From NCBI RefSeq assembly GCF_001983995.1, contig NZ_CP019450.1, positions 3,100,001 to 3,164,000 of the forward strand: a stretch of DNA of 64,000 nt, in the 5' to 3' direction. The notes under the pieces are model-generated. The model was not told where the DNA came from and searched no databases. It worked only from the letters and a program-made list of their open reading frames with translations. The position numbers and the translations under genes are program-made. This stretch comes from Halioglobus japonicus. Its GTDB lineage: Bacteria > Pseudomonadota > Gammaproteobacteria > Pseudomonadales > Halieaceae. Of this stretch, positions 8,925 through 18,498 are shown piece by piece. The stretch's first letter is position 1, and each line of letters begins with the position of its first letter.

Positions 8925-10028
8925 TCACGCCAGTACTTTCAATGACTCCACATCAAAGGCGTCGATCTGGGCTAAATCGCCACGCCTGAGCTTGGCCGGA
9001 AACGCGGGGTCCTGAAGCACAGCGCGCCCTACCGCAACCAGATCAAATTCGTCGCGATCCAGGCGGGCCACCAGATCATCGATAGACTTCTTGTCGGAAG
9101 ACATGCCTACAAAGGCGCCGATAAAGTCTTCGCTCAATCCCACAGAACCCACAGTGATTGCAGTTTTACCCGTAATGTTCTTGGTCCATCCTGCCAAGTT
9201 CAAATCACTACCGGCGAATTCAGGCTCCCAGTAGCGGCGGGTTGAGCAGTGAAAGCCATCGACCCCTGCATTCACCAGCGGCGTCAGGAAAGCCTCCATA
9301 CGTTCGGGTGTGTCGAACAACCTCGCCTCGAAGTCCTGTTGCTTCCACTGGGAATAACGGAAAATGATGGGGAAGCCCGGCGAGGTCGCCGCGCGGGTCG
9401 CCTTGATCACCTCTTCAGCAAAACGCAGGCGTTTCTCGAAGCTGCCGCCAAAGGCATCACTGCGCTGATTGGTACCCTCCCAGAAGAACTGATCGATCAG
9501 GTAACCGTGCGCGCCGTGAATCTCGATACCGTCAAAGCCCAGTTGCTGCGCGGCGGCCGCGCCCTCCGCAAAAGCCTCAATCACCCGTTCGATGTGCTCG
9601 ACGGTCATCGGTTCGGCTAACTGCTTGCCAGGCGCCACGAGCCCCGAGGGTCCTGCGCTGCTTAGCTCTGGATTATCCGTGTCCTCGGCTTTCCGCGCCA
9701 TACCGGTGTGCCACAACTGCGGCATGATCTTGCCCCCGGAGGCATGTACCTCTTGCACCACGTGCTGCCAGCCGGCCAACGCAGCCTCGCCGTGGAAGTG
9801 TGGAATACGCTTGCCCATGGTGGCCACCGGGTCGTTCACCGTGGTTCCTTCGGTGATAATTAAACCCACCTCGCCCTCTGCACGGCGGCGGTAATACGCC
9901 GCCACATCCTCACCGGGCACACCGCCCGGCGAAAATTCACGGGTCATCGGCGCCATCACAATGCGATTAGGCAACTCCAGCGAATTAATGGTGTAAGGGC
10001 GAAACAGACTACCCAGATCGAGGGACAT
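8925..10028 (-). CDS. NADH:flavin oxidoreductase, Old Yellow Enzyme family
   Basis: 367 residues. LFRPYTINSLELPNRIVMAPMTR is the OYE N-terminal FMN-binding segment (quoted in part: LPNRIVMAPMTR), followed by PQLWHTGM, a GFDGIEIHGAHGYLIDQF substrate-binding strand, and VGRAVLQDP near the C-terminus. I use ATG 10028 (AGGA about 7 nt upstream) instead of an in-frame TTG at 10049. OYEs reduce activated alkenes and nitro compounds with NAD(P)H. Divergent from the GST at 10282, with which it may share a promoter region. Confidence 0.9.
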   Translation of the reverse strand: MSLDLGSLFRPYTINSLELPNRIVMAPMTREFSPGGVPGEDVAAYYRRRAEGEVGLIITEGTTVNDPVATMGKRIPHFHGEAALAGWQHVVQEVHASGGKIMPQLWHTGMARKAEDTDNPELSSAGPSGLVAPGKQLAEPMTVEHIERVIEAFAEGAAAAQQLGFDGIEIHGAHGYLIDQFFWEGTNQRSDAFGGSFEKRLRFAEEVIKATRAATSPGFPIIFRYSQWKQQDFEARLFDTPERMEAFLTPLVNAGVDGFHCSTRRYWEPEFAGSDLNLAGWTKNITGKTAITVGSVGLSEDFIGAFVGMSSDKKSIDDLVARLDRDEFDLVAVGRAVLQDPAFPAKLRRGDLAQIDAFDVESLKVLA

Positions 10029-10281
10029 AATGGATTCCTGTGTGTTCAATTAATGTAATGTCGTGTCACCGGCGAGAAGTGGAACCTCAAGACCAGACAC
10101 GTTGCTCAAGCTTACGCGGCAGAGTGCGTCCCGGTTCAAACACAGCGCTCGAGGCGCATGCCACGCTAAACACCGAAGAGCGAAAAACCCAATTGGCACA
10201 CTCTGCCGGCCTTACCAAATTGACACGCACCATGCCAATATGCAACGCTGCTGGCAAGCGTTTCATCCAACAGGAATTCAC
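10029..10281. promoter_or_regulatory. Divergent intergenic region, OYE / GST
   Basis: 253 bp between two divergent starts. TTGACA at 10220-10225 is a consensus-like -35 reading toward the GST, but no convincing -10 is found at normal spacing. No gene is seen here. AGGA just before ATG 10282 is the GST ribosome-binding site. Confidence 0.3.
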
Positions 10282-10929
10282 ATGATCAAGATTTACGGTG
10301 TGCACGGCTCACCCTTTGTGCGCAAGGTTTTCATCGCCCTGGACTACAAAGACATCCCCTATGAGATCGTTGCCCAGATGCCCTTCTCCGGCGACCAGGA
10401 CTACCTGAAGATCAATCCCACCGGCAAGATCCCCGCACTGGTTGATGGCGACCTGACAATCGGCGATTCCAAGGTCATCTGCCAACATCTGGAGAACGCC
10501 TATCCTGAGCGCCCGCTGTACCCCGAGGATGTAGCAGACAAAGCACGCGCCCATTGGTATGAAGATTTCTGCGGTGGTCAGGTCGCGGAATTGGCAGCAG
10601 GCATCTTTTTCCAGCGCTTTATGCGTCCACTGGCGTTCAAGCAGGATCCGGACGAGGAACTGATCGCCAAAATCACAGAGAAGAAACTCCCACCGGTGCT
10701 GGACTACCTGGAGAGCATTGTACCCGCTGAAGGCTTCGTCTTTGGCGAATTTATGATGGCCGACCTCTGTATCGCTTCTCCTTTCTTTAATGCTGGATAT
10801 GCCGGCTACGAAGTAGACGCTGAAAAATGGCCCAACGTTGCCGGCCTTATTGCACGTGTCAGGGAACAGCCACACGTAAAAGCAGTGCTGGAGAAAGAAG
10901 CCAAAGCGCTGGGACTGGCGGCTGCCTGA
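10282..10929 (+). CDS. Glutathione S-transferase family protein
   Basis: 215 residues. The N-terminal thioredoxin-like domain has GSPFVRKV near residue 9 (active-site Ser region), NPTGKIPALVDGD (cis-Pro) and the glutathione-binding IGDSKVICQHLE; an all-helical C-terminal domain follows with FGEFMMADLCIAS, the conserved N-cap/hydrophobic-staple region. The start is ATG 10282 with AGGA upstream; longer readings from 10063 lack a ribosome site. Likely a cytosolic detoxification enzyme alongside the divergent Old Yellow Enzyme. Substrate unknown. Confidence 0.88.
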   Translation: MIKIYGVHGSPFVRKVFIALDYKDIPYEIVAQMPFSGDQDYLKINPTGKIPALVDGDLTIGDSKVICQHLENAYPERPLYPEDVADKARAHWYEDFCGGQVAELAAGIFFQRFMRPLAFKQDPDEELIAKITEKKLPPVLDYLESIVPAEGFVFGEFMMADLCIASPFFNAGYAGYEVDAEKWPNVAGLIARVREQPHVKAVLEKEAKALGLAAA

Positions 10930-11038
10930 TCACCCTCACTGAATTCGGCGTGGAGCGATACTCACGCTGCGCCGATTGCCAGATTTGCAAAGACGCTGGA
11001 GAATAGGCCCCCGATTTTAGAACGCCATTTGGCTAGCA

Positions 11039-12649
11039 ATGACCCAGACATACGACTACATCATCATCGGAGCCGGCACCGCCGGCTGCGTACTCGCCAA
11101 CCGACTCAGCGCAGATCCTGAAACGCAGGTGCTGCTACTCGAGGCCGGCGGCAAGGATGACTACTTCTGGATCAATATTCCGGTGGGCTATCTGTTTACC
11201 ATCGGCAATCCCCGCACCGACTGGTGCTTCGAAACCGAGCCAGATGACGGCCTCAACGGCCGCTCCCTGGGCTATGCCCGTGGCAAAGTGCTGGGTGGCT
11301 GTTCATCCATTAATGCCATGGTTTACATGCGGGGCCAGCAGTACGACTACGACCAATGGGCTGCCGCCGGCAACCAGGGCTGGGGCTGGAAGGACGTGCT
11401 TCCGGTATTCAAACAATCCGAGAGCTACCAGCATGGTGCCAGCGAGTTTCACGGCGACCAGGGTGAGCTGCGCGTGGAGGAACGTCGGGTCAGCTGGGAC
11501 ATACTCGATGCCTGGCGCGACGCCGCCGCCGAGACCGGGATTCCCAGAATCGAGGAATACAATCGCGGCGATAACTTCGGCACCGCCTATTTCCAGATGA
11601 ACCAGCGCAAAGGTCAGCGCTGCAGTGCCGCCCATGCCTTTTTGCACCCTGTCAAAGATCGCCCCAATCTCACCATTAAAACCCAGGCCATGGTGCATGG
11701 GCTGGAGCTGGATTCCAGCGACGATAAGCTGCGTGCTACCGGTGTAAAAGCGCGCATCGGCAAGGGCGAAGCCCAGATTTTCAAGGCGCGAAAAGAAGTC
11801 ATTCTCGCGGCAGGTTCCATCGGCTCTCCGCAATTGCTACAACTCTCCGGCATCGGCCCGCGTCCCCTGCTGGAAAAGCACGGTATAGAGGTCCGCCAGG
11901 AACTGATTGGCGTTGGTGAAAACCTTCAGGATCACCTGCAAATCCGCACCGTCTATAGGGTGAGTAACACCACAACCCTGAACACGCTCTACCACTCGCT
12001 GTGGGGCAAACTGAAGATGGGGCTGCAGTATCTGTTGTTTCGCACTGGCCCTCTCACCATGCCGCCGTCACAACTCGGGGCATTTGCCAAGAGTGATTCG
12101 AATCTCGCCACGCCGGATCTGGAATGGCACGTACAGCCGCTGTCACTGGATAAGTTTGGTGACCCACTCCATACCTTCGACGCGATCACGCCATCGGTAT
12201 GCAACCTGCGTCCCACCAGTCGCGGGCATGTGCACATTCGCAGCCCCGACCCAGAGGCGGCACCAGAGATCAAACTCAACTACCTGTCCACGGAAGCGGA
12301 TCGTAAGGCGGCCGTTGAGGGCCTGAAATTCACCCGCCGCATCATGGCCAGCGACGCCATGAAGCCCTTCTCGCCCGAGGAGTTGAAACCTGGCCCCAAC
12401 ATCGAAACTGAAGAGGACCTGGCCAGAGCCGCAGGCGACCTGGGCACCACCATTTTCCACCCGGTAGGCACCTGCAAAATGGGCCGCGACCCCATGGCGG
12501 TGGTAGACGAGCGCCTGCGCGTCCACGGCGTTGCCGGGCTGCGGGTAGTGGATGCTTCCATCATGCCCACCATCGTCTCAGGCAACACCAATGCCCCCAC
12601 GGTCATGATCGCTGAACAGGGGGCGGCGTTTATCCTGTCTGAAAAGTAG
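11039..12649 (+). CDS. GMC family oxidoreductase (choline/alcohol dehydrogenase-like)
   Basis: 536 residues. [19 protein letters not shown] (about 6-24) is the FAD-binding GxGxxG fold, [18 protein letters not shown] (about 83-100) is GMC signature 1, and [18 protein letters not shown] (about 259-276) is signature 2. The C-terminus has the catalytic HPVGTCKMG and the closing [19 protein letters not shown] segment. It oxidises primary alcohols (choline, alkanol or terpene alcohol types) with FAD. Not beside betaine genes, so alkanol oxidation is as likely as choline oxidation. Confidence 0.92.
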   Translation: MTQTYDYIIIGAGTAGCVLANRLSADPETQVLLLEAGGKDDYFWINIPVGYLFTIGNPRTDWCFETEPDDGLNGRSLGYARGKVLGGCSSINAMVYMRGQQYDYDQWAAAGNQGWGWKDVLPVFKQSESYQHGASEFHGDQGELRVEERRVSWDILDAWRDAAAETGIPRIEEYNRGDNFGTAYFQMNQRKGQRCSAAHAFLHPVKDRPNLTIKTQAMVHGLELDSSDDKLRATGVKARIGKGEAQIFKARKEVILAAGSIGSPQLLQLSGIGPRPLLEKHGIEVRQELIGVGENLQDHLQIRTVYRVSNTTTLNTLYHSLWGKLKMGLQYLLFRTGPLTMPPSQLGAFAKSDSNLATPDLEWHVQPLSLDKFGDPLHTFDAITPSVCNLRPTSRGHVHIRSPDPEAAPEIKLNYLSTEADRKAAVEGLKFTRRIMASDAMKPFSPEELKPGPNIETEEDLARAAGDLGTTIFHPVGTCKMGRDPMAVVDERLRVHGVAGLRVVDASIMPTIVSGNTNAPTVMIAEQGAAFILSEK

Positions 12650-12753
12650 AACCAGCTCTCAGTCTGGTACAGTTGCGCCCGGCAAAAAGCCCTAAAAAGG
12701 CTCGCCCTTCCCTGCTCGCGGGGTCGGAGGGACATAGGGGACGTGTTCCGAAT

Positions 12754-12779
12754 AAAACACCTAAAAAATCAGGTGTTTT
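12754..12779. terminator. Hairpin downstream of the GMC oxidoreductase
   Basis: AAAACACCT (12754-12762) pairs with AGGTGTTTT (12771-12779) around an 8-nt loop. It follows a GGGACATAGGGGACGTG stretch (from about 12729) reminiscent of another dispersed REP-type half site. It could terminate the upstream gene; the T tail is short. Confidence 0.45.
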
Positions 12780-12821
12780 GCAAGCATAAGAAATTTACTA
12801 ATGGACCATCCTGGGGGCGTA

Positions 12822-13420
12822 ATGCGTAATCCAATGTTTGCGGCTGTTGCAGCTGCGGTCAGCCTGTATGCGAACACAGCCAATGCCAGCAATTGCCCGG
12901 CGCTAGACTTCACTATTTCTGACGATGCTTCAATCGAAGTAGTGGCATCAGTACTGGACGGCAACAGCTGTTCAGTCATTTACGGCAACCTGGCCATTGC
13001 CTATACCGGCCCGATGACCCAGACCGGTCGCGAAGGCAAAACCCCTTCTTCCATGTCCAACCTCGACACCTTGATCCCGTATTCGGCCATCGATGCCGAA
13101 AATGCCGTCATCGAAGGCAACGTGATTATCCAGCTGCACACCGTTTTACCGGTGGGCTACACAGCTTCGATTTCCTGAACCCGGACAACGTGACGTTCAC
13201 CGACACCGCGTCCATCGAACTGCGCACGCCCGATGGCAGTTTCGCACTGCTTGAAGGCCATGCTTTCCCAGTTGCGTCAGGAGCAACGCGTTTCCACGCT
13301 CGTGTCCGGGTACCGGAAGCGCCCTACGGTATTCCCACCCTGCCCCTGTGGGCACTGGGCCTCGTTGCAGCGGCACTGGCAGGCTTCGGCCGCCGGGCGC
13401 TGCAACGCCGTCTGGGTTAA
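12822..13420 (+). pseudogene. IPTL-CTERM surface protein, frameshifted (GG to G)
   Basis: Two frames make one exported protein of about 199 residues. From ATG 12822 (GGGGG upstream) a signal peptide ends near NTANAS; the mature part continues to PVGYT, where the frame breaks at about 13163. The next frame continues FDFLNPDNVTFTDTASIEL and ends in IPTLPLWALGL, a hydrophobic helix and RRALQRR. That is the tripartite IPTLxxW-CTERM sorting signal (motif, TM, basic tail) processed by exosortase-type enzymes such as XrtH. One extra G (ACAGGCTTC for ACAGCTTC) restores one frame. Function of the body unknown. Confidence 0.75.
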
Positions 13421-13474
13421 CTTATTGAGAGCACCGCAGAACGCGGTGCTCAATTTCTCTCTCGCTGTTACGCG

Positions 13475-14497
13475 TTAAGCACTGAAGCTGGCAAACAACG
13501 CCAGGCTGGCATCAACAGCGGCTGCATCGATATCCTTGTGGGTCACCAGCCGCATCACTTGCCCGCCGAGGGTCAGCACACCCCGCGCCTCCAGATGTGC
13601 CTTGAGCGCATCCGCGTGTTCGGGGTTCTCAATTACCGCAAACACCATATTGGTTTCTACCGTCGCGGGATCACAGCTAATGCCTTCGATACGCGACAAA
13701 CCCTCCGCCAGACGCCGGGCATTGTCGTGATCTTCAGCCAGGCGCTCGACGCTGTTGTCCAGTGCATACAACCCCGCCGCGGCAAGCATGCCGGACTGGC
13801 GCAAGCCACCGCCGAGCACCTTGCGCCAACGTCGCGCATCGGCAACCACCTCGGCGCTGCCCACCAACACCGAACCTGCGGGGGTTCCCAAACCTTTGGA
13901 AAGACACAGCGATACGCTGTCGTAATAGCGACTAATGGCTTCCAGTGAGACCTGCTGCTTAACGCAGGCATTAAACAGGCGCGCACCATCCAGATGCAGG
14001 CCGAGACCGTGTTCGTCGCAAAACGCACGTGCTGACGCGTGGTAATCAAAAGGCAGCACCTTACCGGAGCAGGTGTTTTCCAGGCACAGCAGACGGCTAC
14101 GGGCAAAATGGCTGTCATCCGCTTTGATCTTGGCCCTGACCTTGGCCAGGTCCAGGGTGGCATCGGGCTCAAATTCAATCGGCTGCGGCTGAATGCTACC
14201 CAGCACCGCTGCGCCACCACCCTCATACTTGTAGGTGTGGGCTTCCTGGCCGACGATATATTCGTCGCCGCGCTCGCAGTGCGCCATGAGCGCGACCAGA
14301 TTACTCTGGGTACCTGTGGGTAAAAACAGACCCGCCTCTTTGCCAGCCAACCGGGCCAAAGTGTCTTCCAGTTGTTTCACGGTGGGATCATCACCGAGCA
14401 CATCATCACCCAACTCGGCCTTAACCATGGCCTGCTTCATGGCAACACAGGGCCGGGTCACGGTGTCACTGCGGAAATCCGCGATCAGTTCACTCAT
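13475..14497 (-). CDS. ltaE: Low-specificity L-threonine aldolase
   Basis: 340 residues, normal for the PLP-dependent threonine aldolase family. DFRSDTVTRP opens the protein; GDDVLGDDPTVKQLE, FLPTGTQSNLVAL and HLDGARLFNA are family blocks, and SLCLSKGLG carries the Schiff-base Lys. It cleaves L-threonine or L-allo-threonine to glycine and acetaldehyde. Its start overlaps the stop of the upstream Nudix gene by 4 bp, indicating an operon read from the Nudix gene. Confidence 0.92.
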   Translation of the reverse strand: MSELIADFRSDTVTRPCVAMKQAMVKAELGDDVLGDDPTVKQLEDTLARLAGKEAGLFLPTGTQSNLVALMAHCERGDEYIVGQEAHTYKYEGGGAAVLGSIQPQPIEFEPDATLDLAKVRAKIKADDSHFARSRLLCLENTCSGKVLPFDYHASARAFCDEHGLGLHLDGARLFNACVKQQVSLEAISRYYDSVSLCLSKGLGTPAGSVLVGSAEVVADARRWRKVLGGGLRQSGMLAAAGLYALDNSVERLAEDHDNARRLAEGLSRIEGISCDPATVETNMVFAVIENPEHADALKAHLEARGVLTLGGQVMRLVTHKDIDAAAVDASLALFASFSA

Positions 14498-15225
14498 TCG
14501 ACACCCGACTCATCAAATTCAAACCCACCCGCTTTCTTCATGGTCAGGCGATGGCGTGGTCCCGGGGTGTCCGCCTCGCCCGCATCGTAGCCAGCATCGC
14601 CTTCCCACATGGACACCAGGTCCTCGCCACAGGCGGAGATCTTGGTACGGTAATAACGCGGCTCGAGTGGCACAAAATCTGCCATCGCCTGAGCCACGCT
14701 GTTATAGCGGCTGAGCAGACACAAGGTCACATAAGTCGGCGGGACCAGCTCAATCTCGCCAGCGCGGTGCTGGGCAAGCGCCTGTGCGCCGGTCAGCCAC
14801 TGGCTGTCCTTGATCTCGCCGTCGTCGATGGTCACTTCACCGCTGGGAGCGGGCGTGACAAAAAACCAGGTCGCAAAGCGGCGATTCCCCATGGGGGGCG
14901 GCGTCCAGTGCGAGATCATGGTCATGTCGGCGGGGGGCACATCCAACGCCGCCTCCTCCATGGCTTCTCGCGCCGCAGCAATACGGGCACGCTCCTCTAT
15001 GGCGTCTTCTTCAGCGCCATCCTCCGGATCTATCCGGCCACCGGGAAACACCCACATACCGCCAAAGGCAATCTTGGAATTTTTGCGCAACATCAGGGTT
15101 TCCATACCGCCTTCTCCATCGCGGAGCAGAATAACGGTTGCTGCAGGAATCAGTTCTGTCGGTTCGGCAGGCGCTTCGCCCTTGGACAGACGTTGGGCGA
15201 AGTCTTTTACGTTTTTCTCAGTCAT
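14494..15225 (-). CDS. Nudix hydrolase
   Basis: 243 residues. The Nudix box spans about residues 58-100: GMWVFPGGRIDPED, a short acidic insertion, then AAAREAMEEAALDV with the REAMEE metal-binding helix. The N-terminal AATVILLRDGEGG strand is typical. Family members hydrolyse nucleoside diphosphate derivatives; the insertion in the box resembles NUDT7/8/19-like CoA pyrophosphatases. A partial second copy lies at 23604-24047. Overlaps ltaE by 4 bp. Confidence 0.85.
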   Translation of the reverse strand: MTEKNVKDFAQRLSKGEAPAEPTELIPAATVILLRDGEGGMETLMLRKNSKIAFGGMWVFPGGRIDPEDGAEEDAIEERARIAAAREAMEEAALDVPPADMTMISHWTPPPMGNRRFATWFFVTPAPSGEVTIDDGEIKDSQWLTGAQALAQHRAGEIELVPPTYVTLCLLSRYNSVAQAMADFVPLEPRYYRTKISACGEDLVSMWEGDAGYDAGEADTPGPRHRLTMKKAGGFEFDESGVE

Positions 15226-15252
15226 TGTTTTAGGGTCGGTTTGCTTGACTGC

Positions 15253-15714
15253 CTATGATAACGGCAAAGGGGCGCTCTCTTTAACCGCCCGGAGGCTGAA
15301 GTTGGTTTCAATATTTTTAACTCCGGGTATTTTCAGTATCCGGTTCATGGCTAATTCGGAAAAATGATCCATGCTGCGGGCCACGGTTTTGAGCAGGAAG
15401 TCGTGAGAGCCACTCATCGCATGCGCCTCAACAATGTATTCCTCACCTTCTACCGCCGACAGAAATTTGGCCAGTTTTCGATCATCCTGGGTTTCCAGGG
15501 TGACCAGCACAAATGCCGTCACCTGTAGGCCAATAGCGCGCCGATCCAGTTTCGCCCCGTAGCCCTCAATCACGCCGGCCTCTTCCAATGCCCGCACCCG
15601 GCGATAGCACGGCGACTCTGACAGGCCCACCATTTCCGCGAGATCCACGTTGGACATGCGCCCATCGTGTTGTAGTGCCCTGAGGATGTCTTTTTCCTGG
15701 CGCTCCAGTTTCAC
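15253..15714 (-). CDS. Lrp/AsnC family transcriptional regulator
   Basis: 153 residues. The N-terminal winged HTH (LERQEKDILRALQHDGRMSN, then VDLAEMVGLSESPCYRRVRAL) precedes an AsnC/RAM ligand-binding domain. Divergent from hppD with 145 bp between them, so it probably controls the phenylalanine/tyrosine operon in response to an amino acid; that is inference from position. Its C-terminal codons recur as a remnant at 24072-24119. Confidence 0.9.
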   Translation of the reverse strand: MKLERQEKDILRALQHDGRMSNVDLAEMVGLSESPCYRRVRALEEAGVIEGYGAKLDRRAIGLQVTAFVLVTLETQDDRKLAKFLSAVEGEEYIVEAHAMSGSHDFLLKTVARSMDHFSELAMNRILKIPGVKNIETNFSLRAVKESAPLPLS

Positions 15715-15767
15715 GGTGATTTCCCCCTGATATTCATTCTTTATAGAAATATTTCATCTATTTAAAC

Positions 15768-15788
15768 TCTATTATAGACACAAATAGA
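15768..15788. promoter_or_regulatory. Candidate Lrp operator between lrp-like gene and hppD
   Basis: The 145-bp intergenic region is markedly AT-rich. It contains an inverted repeat TCTATT-9 nt-AATAGA (15768-15773 and 15783-15788), with a related TCTATTT nearby at about 15757. Position and composition fit an Lrp-type binding site controlling hppD and the regulator itself. Not proven by sequence alone. Confidence 0.35.
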
Positions 15789-15859
15789 ATAATTCCTGCC
15801 CCCACCTGCGACTACTATTTTGGAACCGCTTTCATAAACACAACATCAGGTGATATCTC

Positions 15860-16951
15860 ATGGCAGACCTGTTCGAAAACCCAATGGGCCTGAACGGCTT
15901 CGAATTCGTTGAATACGCCGCTGCAGAGCGCGGCATTCTGGAACCCGTGTTTACATCAATGGGCTTTACCCATGTGGCCAGCCACCGCAGTAAGGATGTA
16001 GACCTGTGGCGCCAGGGCGATATCAACTTCATCATCAACTACGAGCCCAAGTCCTGGGCCTACTACTACGCCGAAGAACACGGCCCCTCCGCCTGTGGCA
16101 TGGCCTTCCGTGTCAAGAACGCCAAGGCCGCCTACGAACGGGCTCTGGAGAAAGGTGCACAGCCTATCGATGTACCCGTGGGGCCCATGGAACTCAAACT
16201 GCCGGCCATCAAGGGCATTGGCGGCGCTATTCTGTACCTGATCGATCGCTACGAGGACGGTGCTTCCATCTACGATATCGATTTCGAATATCTCGAAGGC
16301 GTCGATCGTCATCCGATCGGCTGTGGCTTTAAAGTCATCGACCACCTGACCCACAACGTGTATCGCGGCCGCATGGACTACTGGGCCAAGTACTATGAAG
16401 ACCTGTTCAACTTCCGTGAGATCCGTTACTTCGACATCAAGGGTGAGTACACAGGCCTGCGTTCACGCGCCATGACTGCGCCGGACGGCAAAATCCGTAT
16501 TCCGCTCAATGAAGAAGGCCAGGCCGGCGGTGAAGGCCAGATCGAGGAGTACCTGCTGCAATACAATGGCGAAGGTATTCAACATATCGCCTTCTCCTGT
16601 GACAACCTGCTGGAGTGCTGGGACAAGCTCAAGGCCAACGGCGTGCCCTTTATGACCGCCCCGCCTGAAACCTATTACGAGATGCTCGACGAGCGCCTGC
16701 CCCATCACAGCGAGCCCGTGGATGAGCTCAAAGCCCGCGGCATACTGCTGGACGGTTCCACAGAGGAAGGCGATGAGCGCCTGCTGCTGCAGATTTTCTC
16801 AGAGACACGAATCGGCCCCATTTTCTTTGAGTTCATTCAACGCAAGGGCGACGAGGGCTTTGGCGAAGGTAACTTCCAGGCCCTGTTTGAATCCATGGAA
16901 CGCGACCAGATGCGCCGCGGTGCGCTCAAGACCGACGAAGACGCAGCCTGA
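15860..16951 (+). CDS. hppD: 4-hydroxyphenylpyruvate dioxygenase
   Basis: 363 residues, normal length for the bacterial enzyme. Two VOC-type domains; the C-terminal iron triad is visible as His162 ([12 protein letters not shown]), His242 ([12 protein letters not shown]) and the Glu of FFEFIQRKG near the C-terminus, followed by [13 protein letters not shown]. It converts 4-hydroxyphenylpyruvate to homogentisate in tyrosine catabolism. First gene of a tightly spaced operon reading into a VOC protein, fumarylacetoacetase and maleylacetoacetate isomerase; probably controlled by the divergent Lrp-type regulator. Confidence 0.96.
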   Translation: MADLFENPMGLNGFEFVEYAAAERGILEPVFTSMGFTHVASHRSKDVDLWRQGDINFIINYEPKSWAYYYAEEHGPSACGMAFRVKNAKAAYERALEKGAQPIDVPVGPMELKLPAIKGIGGAILYLIDRYEDGASIYDIDFEYLEGVDRHPIGCGFKVIDHLTHNVYRGRMDYWAKYYEDLFNFREIRYFDIKGEYTGLRSRAMTAPDGKIRIPLNEEGQAGGEGQIEEYLLQYNGEGIQHIAFSCDNLLECWDKLKANGVPFMTAPPETYYEMLDERLPHHSEPVDELKARGILLDGSTEEGDERLLLQIFSETRIGPIFFEFIQRKGDEGFGEGNFQALFESMERDQMRRGALKTDEDAA

Positions 16952-16959
16952 GGCCGACC

Positions 16960-17504
16960 ATGAATCTGAAACGCATACATCACGTAGCCTATCGTTGCCG
17001 CGACGCCAAGGAGACGGTGGAGTTTTACCAGCGCGTGCTAGGCATGGGATTTGTTCTTGCCATCGCCGAGGATCAGGTGCCATCAACCAAGGCGCCCGAT
17101 CCCTATATGCATGTCTTCCTCGATGCGGGCATGGGCAACGTGCTGGCATTTTTCGAACTGCCCAACTCCCCGGATATGGGCTTTGACGGCAACACCCCGA
17201 CTGGGTCCAGCATATCGCCTTTGAGGTAGAAAACTGGGAAGCCCTGCTCGCGGCCAAGACTGCGATCGAAGCCGAGGGGCTGGAAGTGATTGGCCCCACC
17301 AATCACGGCATTTTCCAGTCCATTTATTTCCGCGATCCCAACGGCCACCGCCTGGAACTCGTGGCCAATACCTGTACTGACGAGGAAATGGCTGAGCTCA
17401 ACCGCGTGGCACCCGCTATGCTGGAAGAGTGGAGCCAGACCCGCAAAGCCCCACGTCATGCTGCGTGGTTACACGAAAAGGAATTTACCGGAGACAAAAC
17501 ATGA
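16960..17504 (+). pseudogene. VOC family protein in the tyrosine operon, frameshifted (GG to G)
   Basis: A single VOC protein of about 181 residues is split at about 17199. The first frame (ATG 16960) reaches DGNTP; restoring a G (CCGGACTGG for CCGACTGG) continues WVQHIAFEVENWEALLAA. Metal ligands typical of VOC enzymes are visible: His (IHHVAY, 7-8), Glu (AFFELPN), His (VQHIAFE) and Glu (HRLELVA). It overlaps the fumarylacetoacetase ATG by 4 bp (ATGA). It lies where homogentisate 1,2-dioxygenase would be expected, so an aromatic ring-cleaving or isomerising role is possible. Not recognised beyond the superfamily. Confidence 0.8.
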
Positions 17505-18489
17505 AACTGGCCAGCCTCAAATCCGGCCGCGACGGCAAACTGATTGTCGTTTCCCGCGACCTGAGTCGCGCCGTAAGCGCCGAAACCATCGCGCCCACCC
17601 TGCAAGCAGCCCTGGACGACTGGGCAGCGAAAGAACCGGCATTGGTTGCGCTGTACAATGACCTGAACGCCGGCAACTGCAACGGTGCCTTCGACTTTAT
17701 CCCGGAAGACTGTGCAGCCCCCTGCCCCGGGCTTACCACTGGGCGGATGGCAGCGCCTATGTCACGCACGTGGAGCTGGTGCGCAAGGCCCGTGGCGCAG
17801 AATTACCCGAATCTTTCTGGACTGACCCGTTGATCTACATGGGCGCCTCGGACGCGTTCATCGGTCCGCGCGACGACATCGAAGTCGAGAGCGAAGACTG
17901 GGGCATCGATTTCGAAGCCGAGGTCGTGGTGATTACCGACGACGTGCCCGCCGGCACATCGCCTGAACTGGCGCGCAACCACATCCGATTAATCGGCCTG
18001 GTCAACGATGTATCACTACGTAATCTGATCCCGGCGGAGCTGGGCAAACAGTTTGGTTTCTACCAGTCAAAACCCTGGACCAGCTTCACGCCGGTGCTGG
18101 CAACGCCCGATGAACTCGGCGATGCCTGGGATGGTGCAAAGCTGCACCTGCCGCTGCGCGCCACGCTCAACGGCGAGCTTATTGGCGCACCGAATGCGGG
18201 TGTGGATATGACCTTCGACTTTCCCACGCTGATCGCGCACTGCGCGAAATCCCGCGCGCTCATGACCGGCACGGTCATCGGCTCGGGTACGGTCTCAAAT
18301 GTTGGCAGCGAGGCAGGCTCTTGCTGCCTGGCCGAAGTGCGCTGTCTCGAAACCATCGCCAATGGTTCACCCAGCACCCCCTTTATGAGCTTTGGTGATC
18401 GCGTAGAAATCGATATGCTGGACGACGCTGGCAACAGCATTTTCGGCAACATCGATCAGCGGGTGGTGCAGTACACGCCGCCCCAATAG
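17501..18489 (+). pseudogene. Fumarylacetoacetate hydrolase, frameshifted in a C5 run
   Basis: About 329 residues in two frames. From ATG 17501, MKLASLKSGRDGKLIVVSRD continues to FIPEDCAAP, where C5 (about 17721-17725) needs a sixth C to continue LPRAYHWADGSAYVTHVEL. The catalytic domain is intact after that: FIGPRDDIEVESEDWGIDFE, then AEVVVITDDVPAG carry the acidic metal ligands, and IGSGTVSNVGSEAG closes the active site. FAH-family enzyme splitting fumarylacetoacetate (or the maleyl isomer) into fumarate and acetoacetate. Operon position supports tyrosine catabolism. The lesion is probably a sequence error. Confidence 0.85.
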
Positions 18490-18498
18490 AGGCAGAGC

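Noticed and set aside
10063..10281. N-terminal extension of the GST
   Set aside because: The extension has no family similarity; ATG 10282 has a good ribosome site and gives normal GST length.
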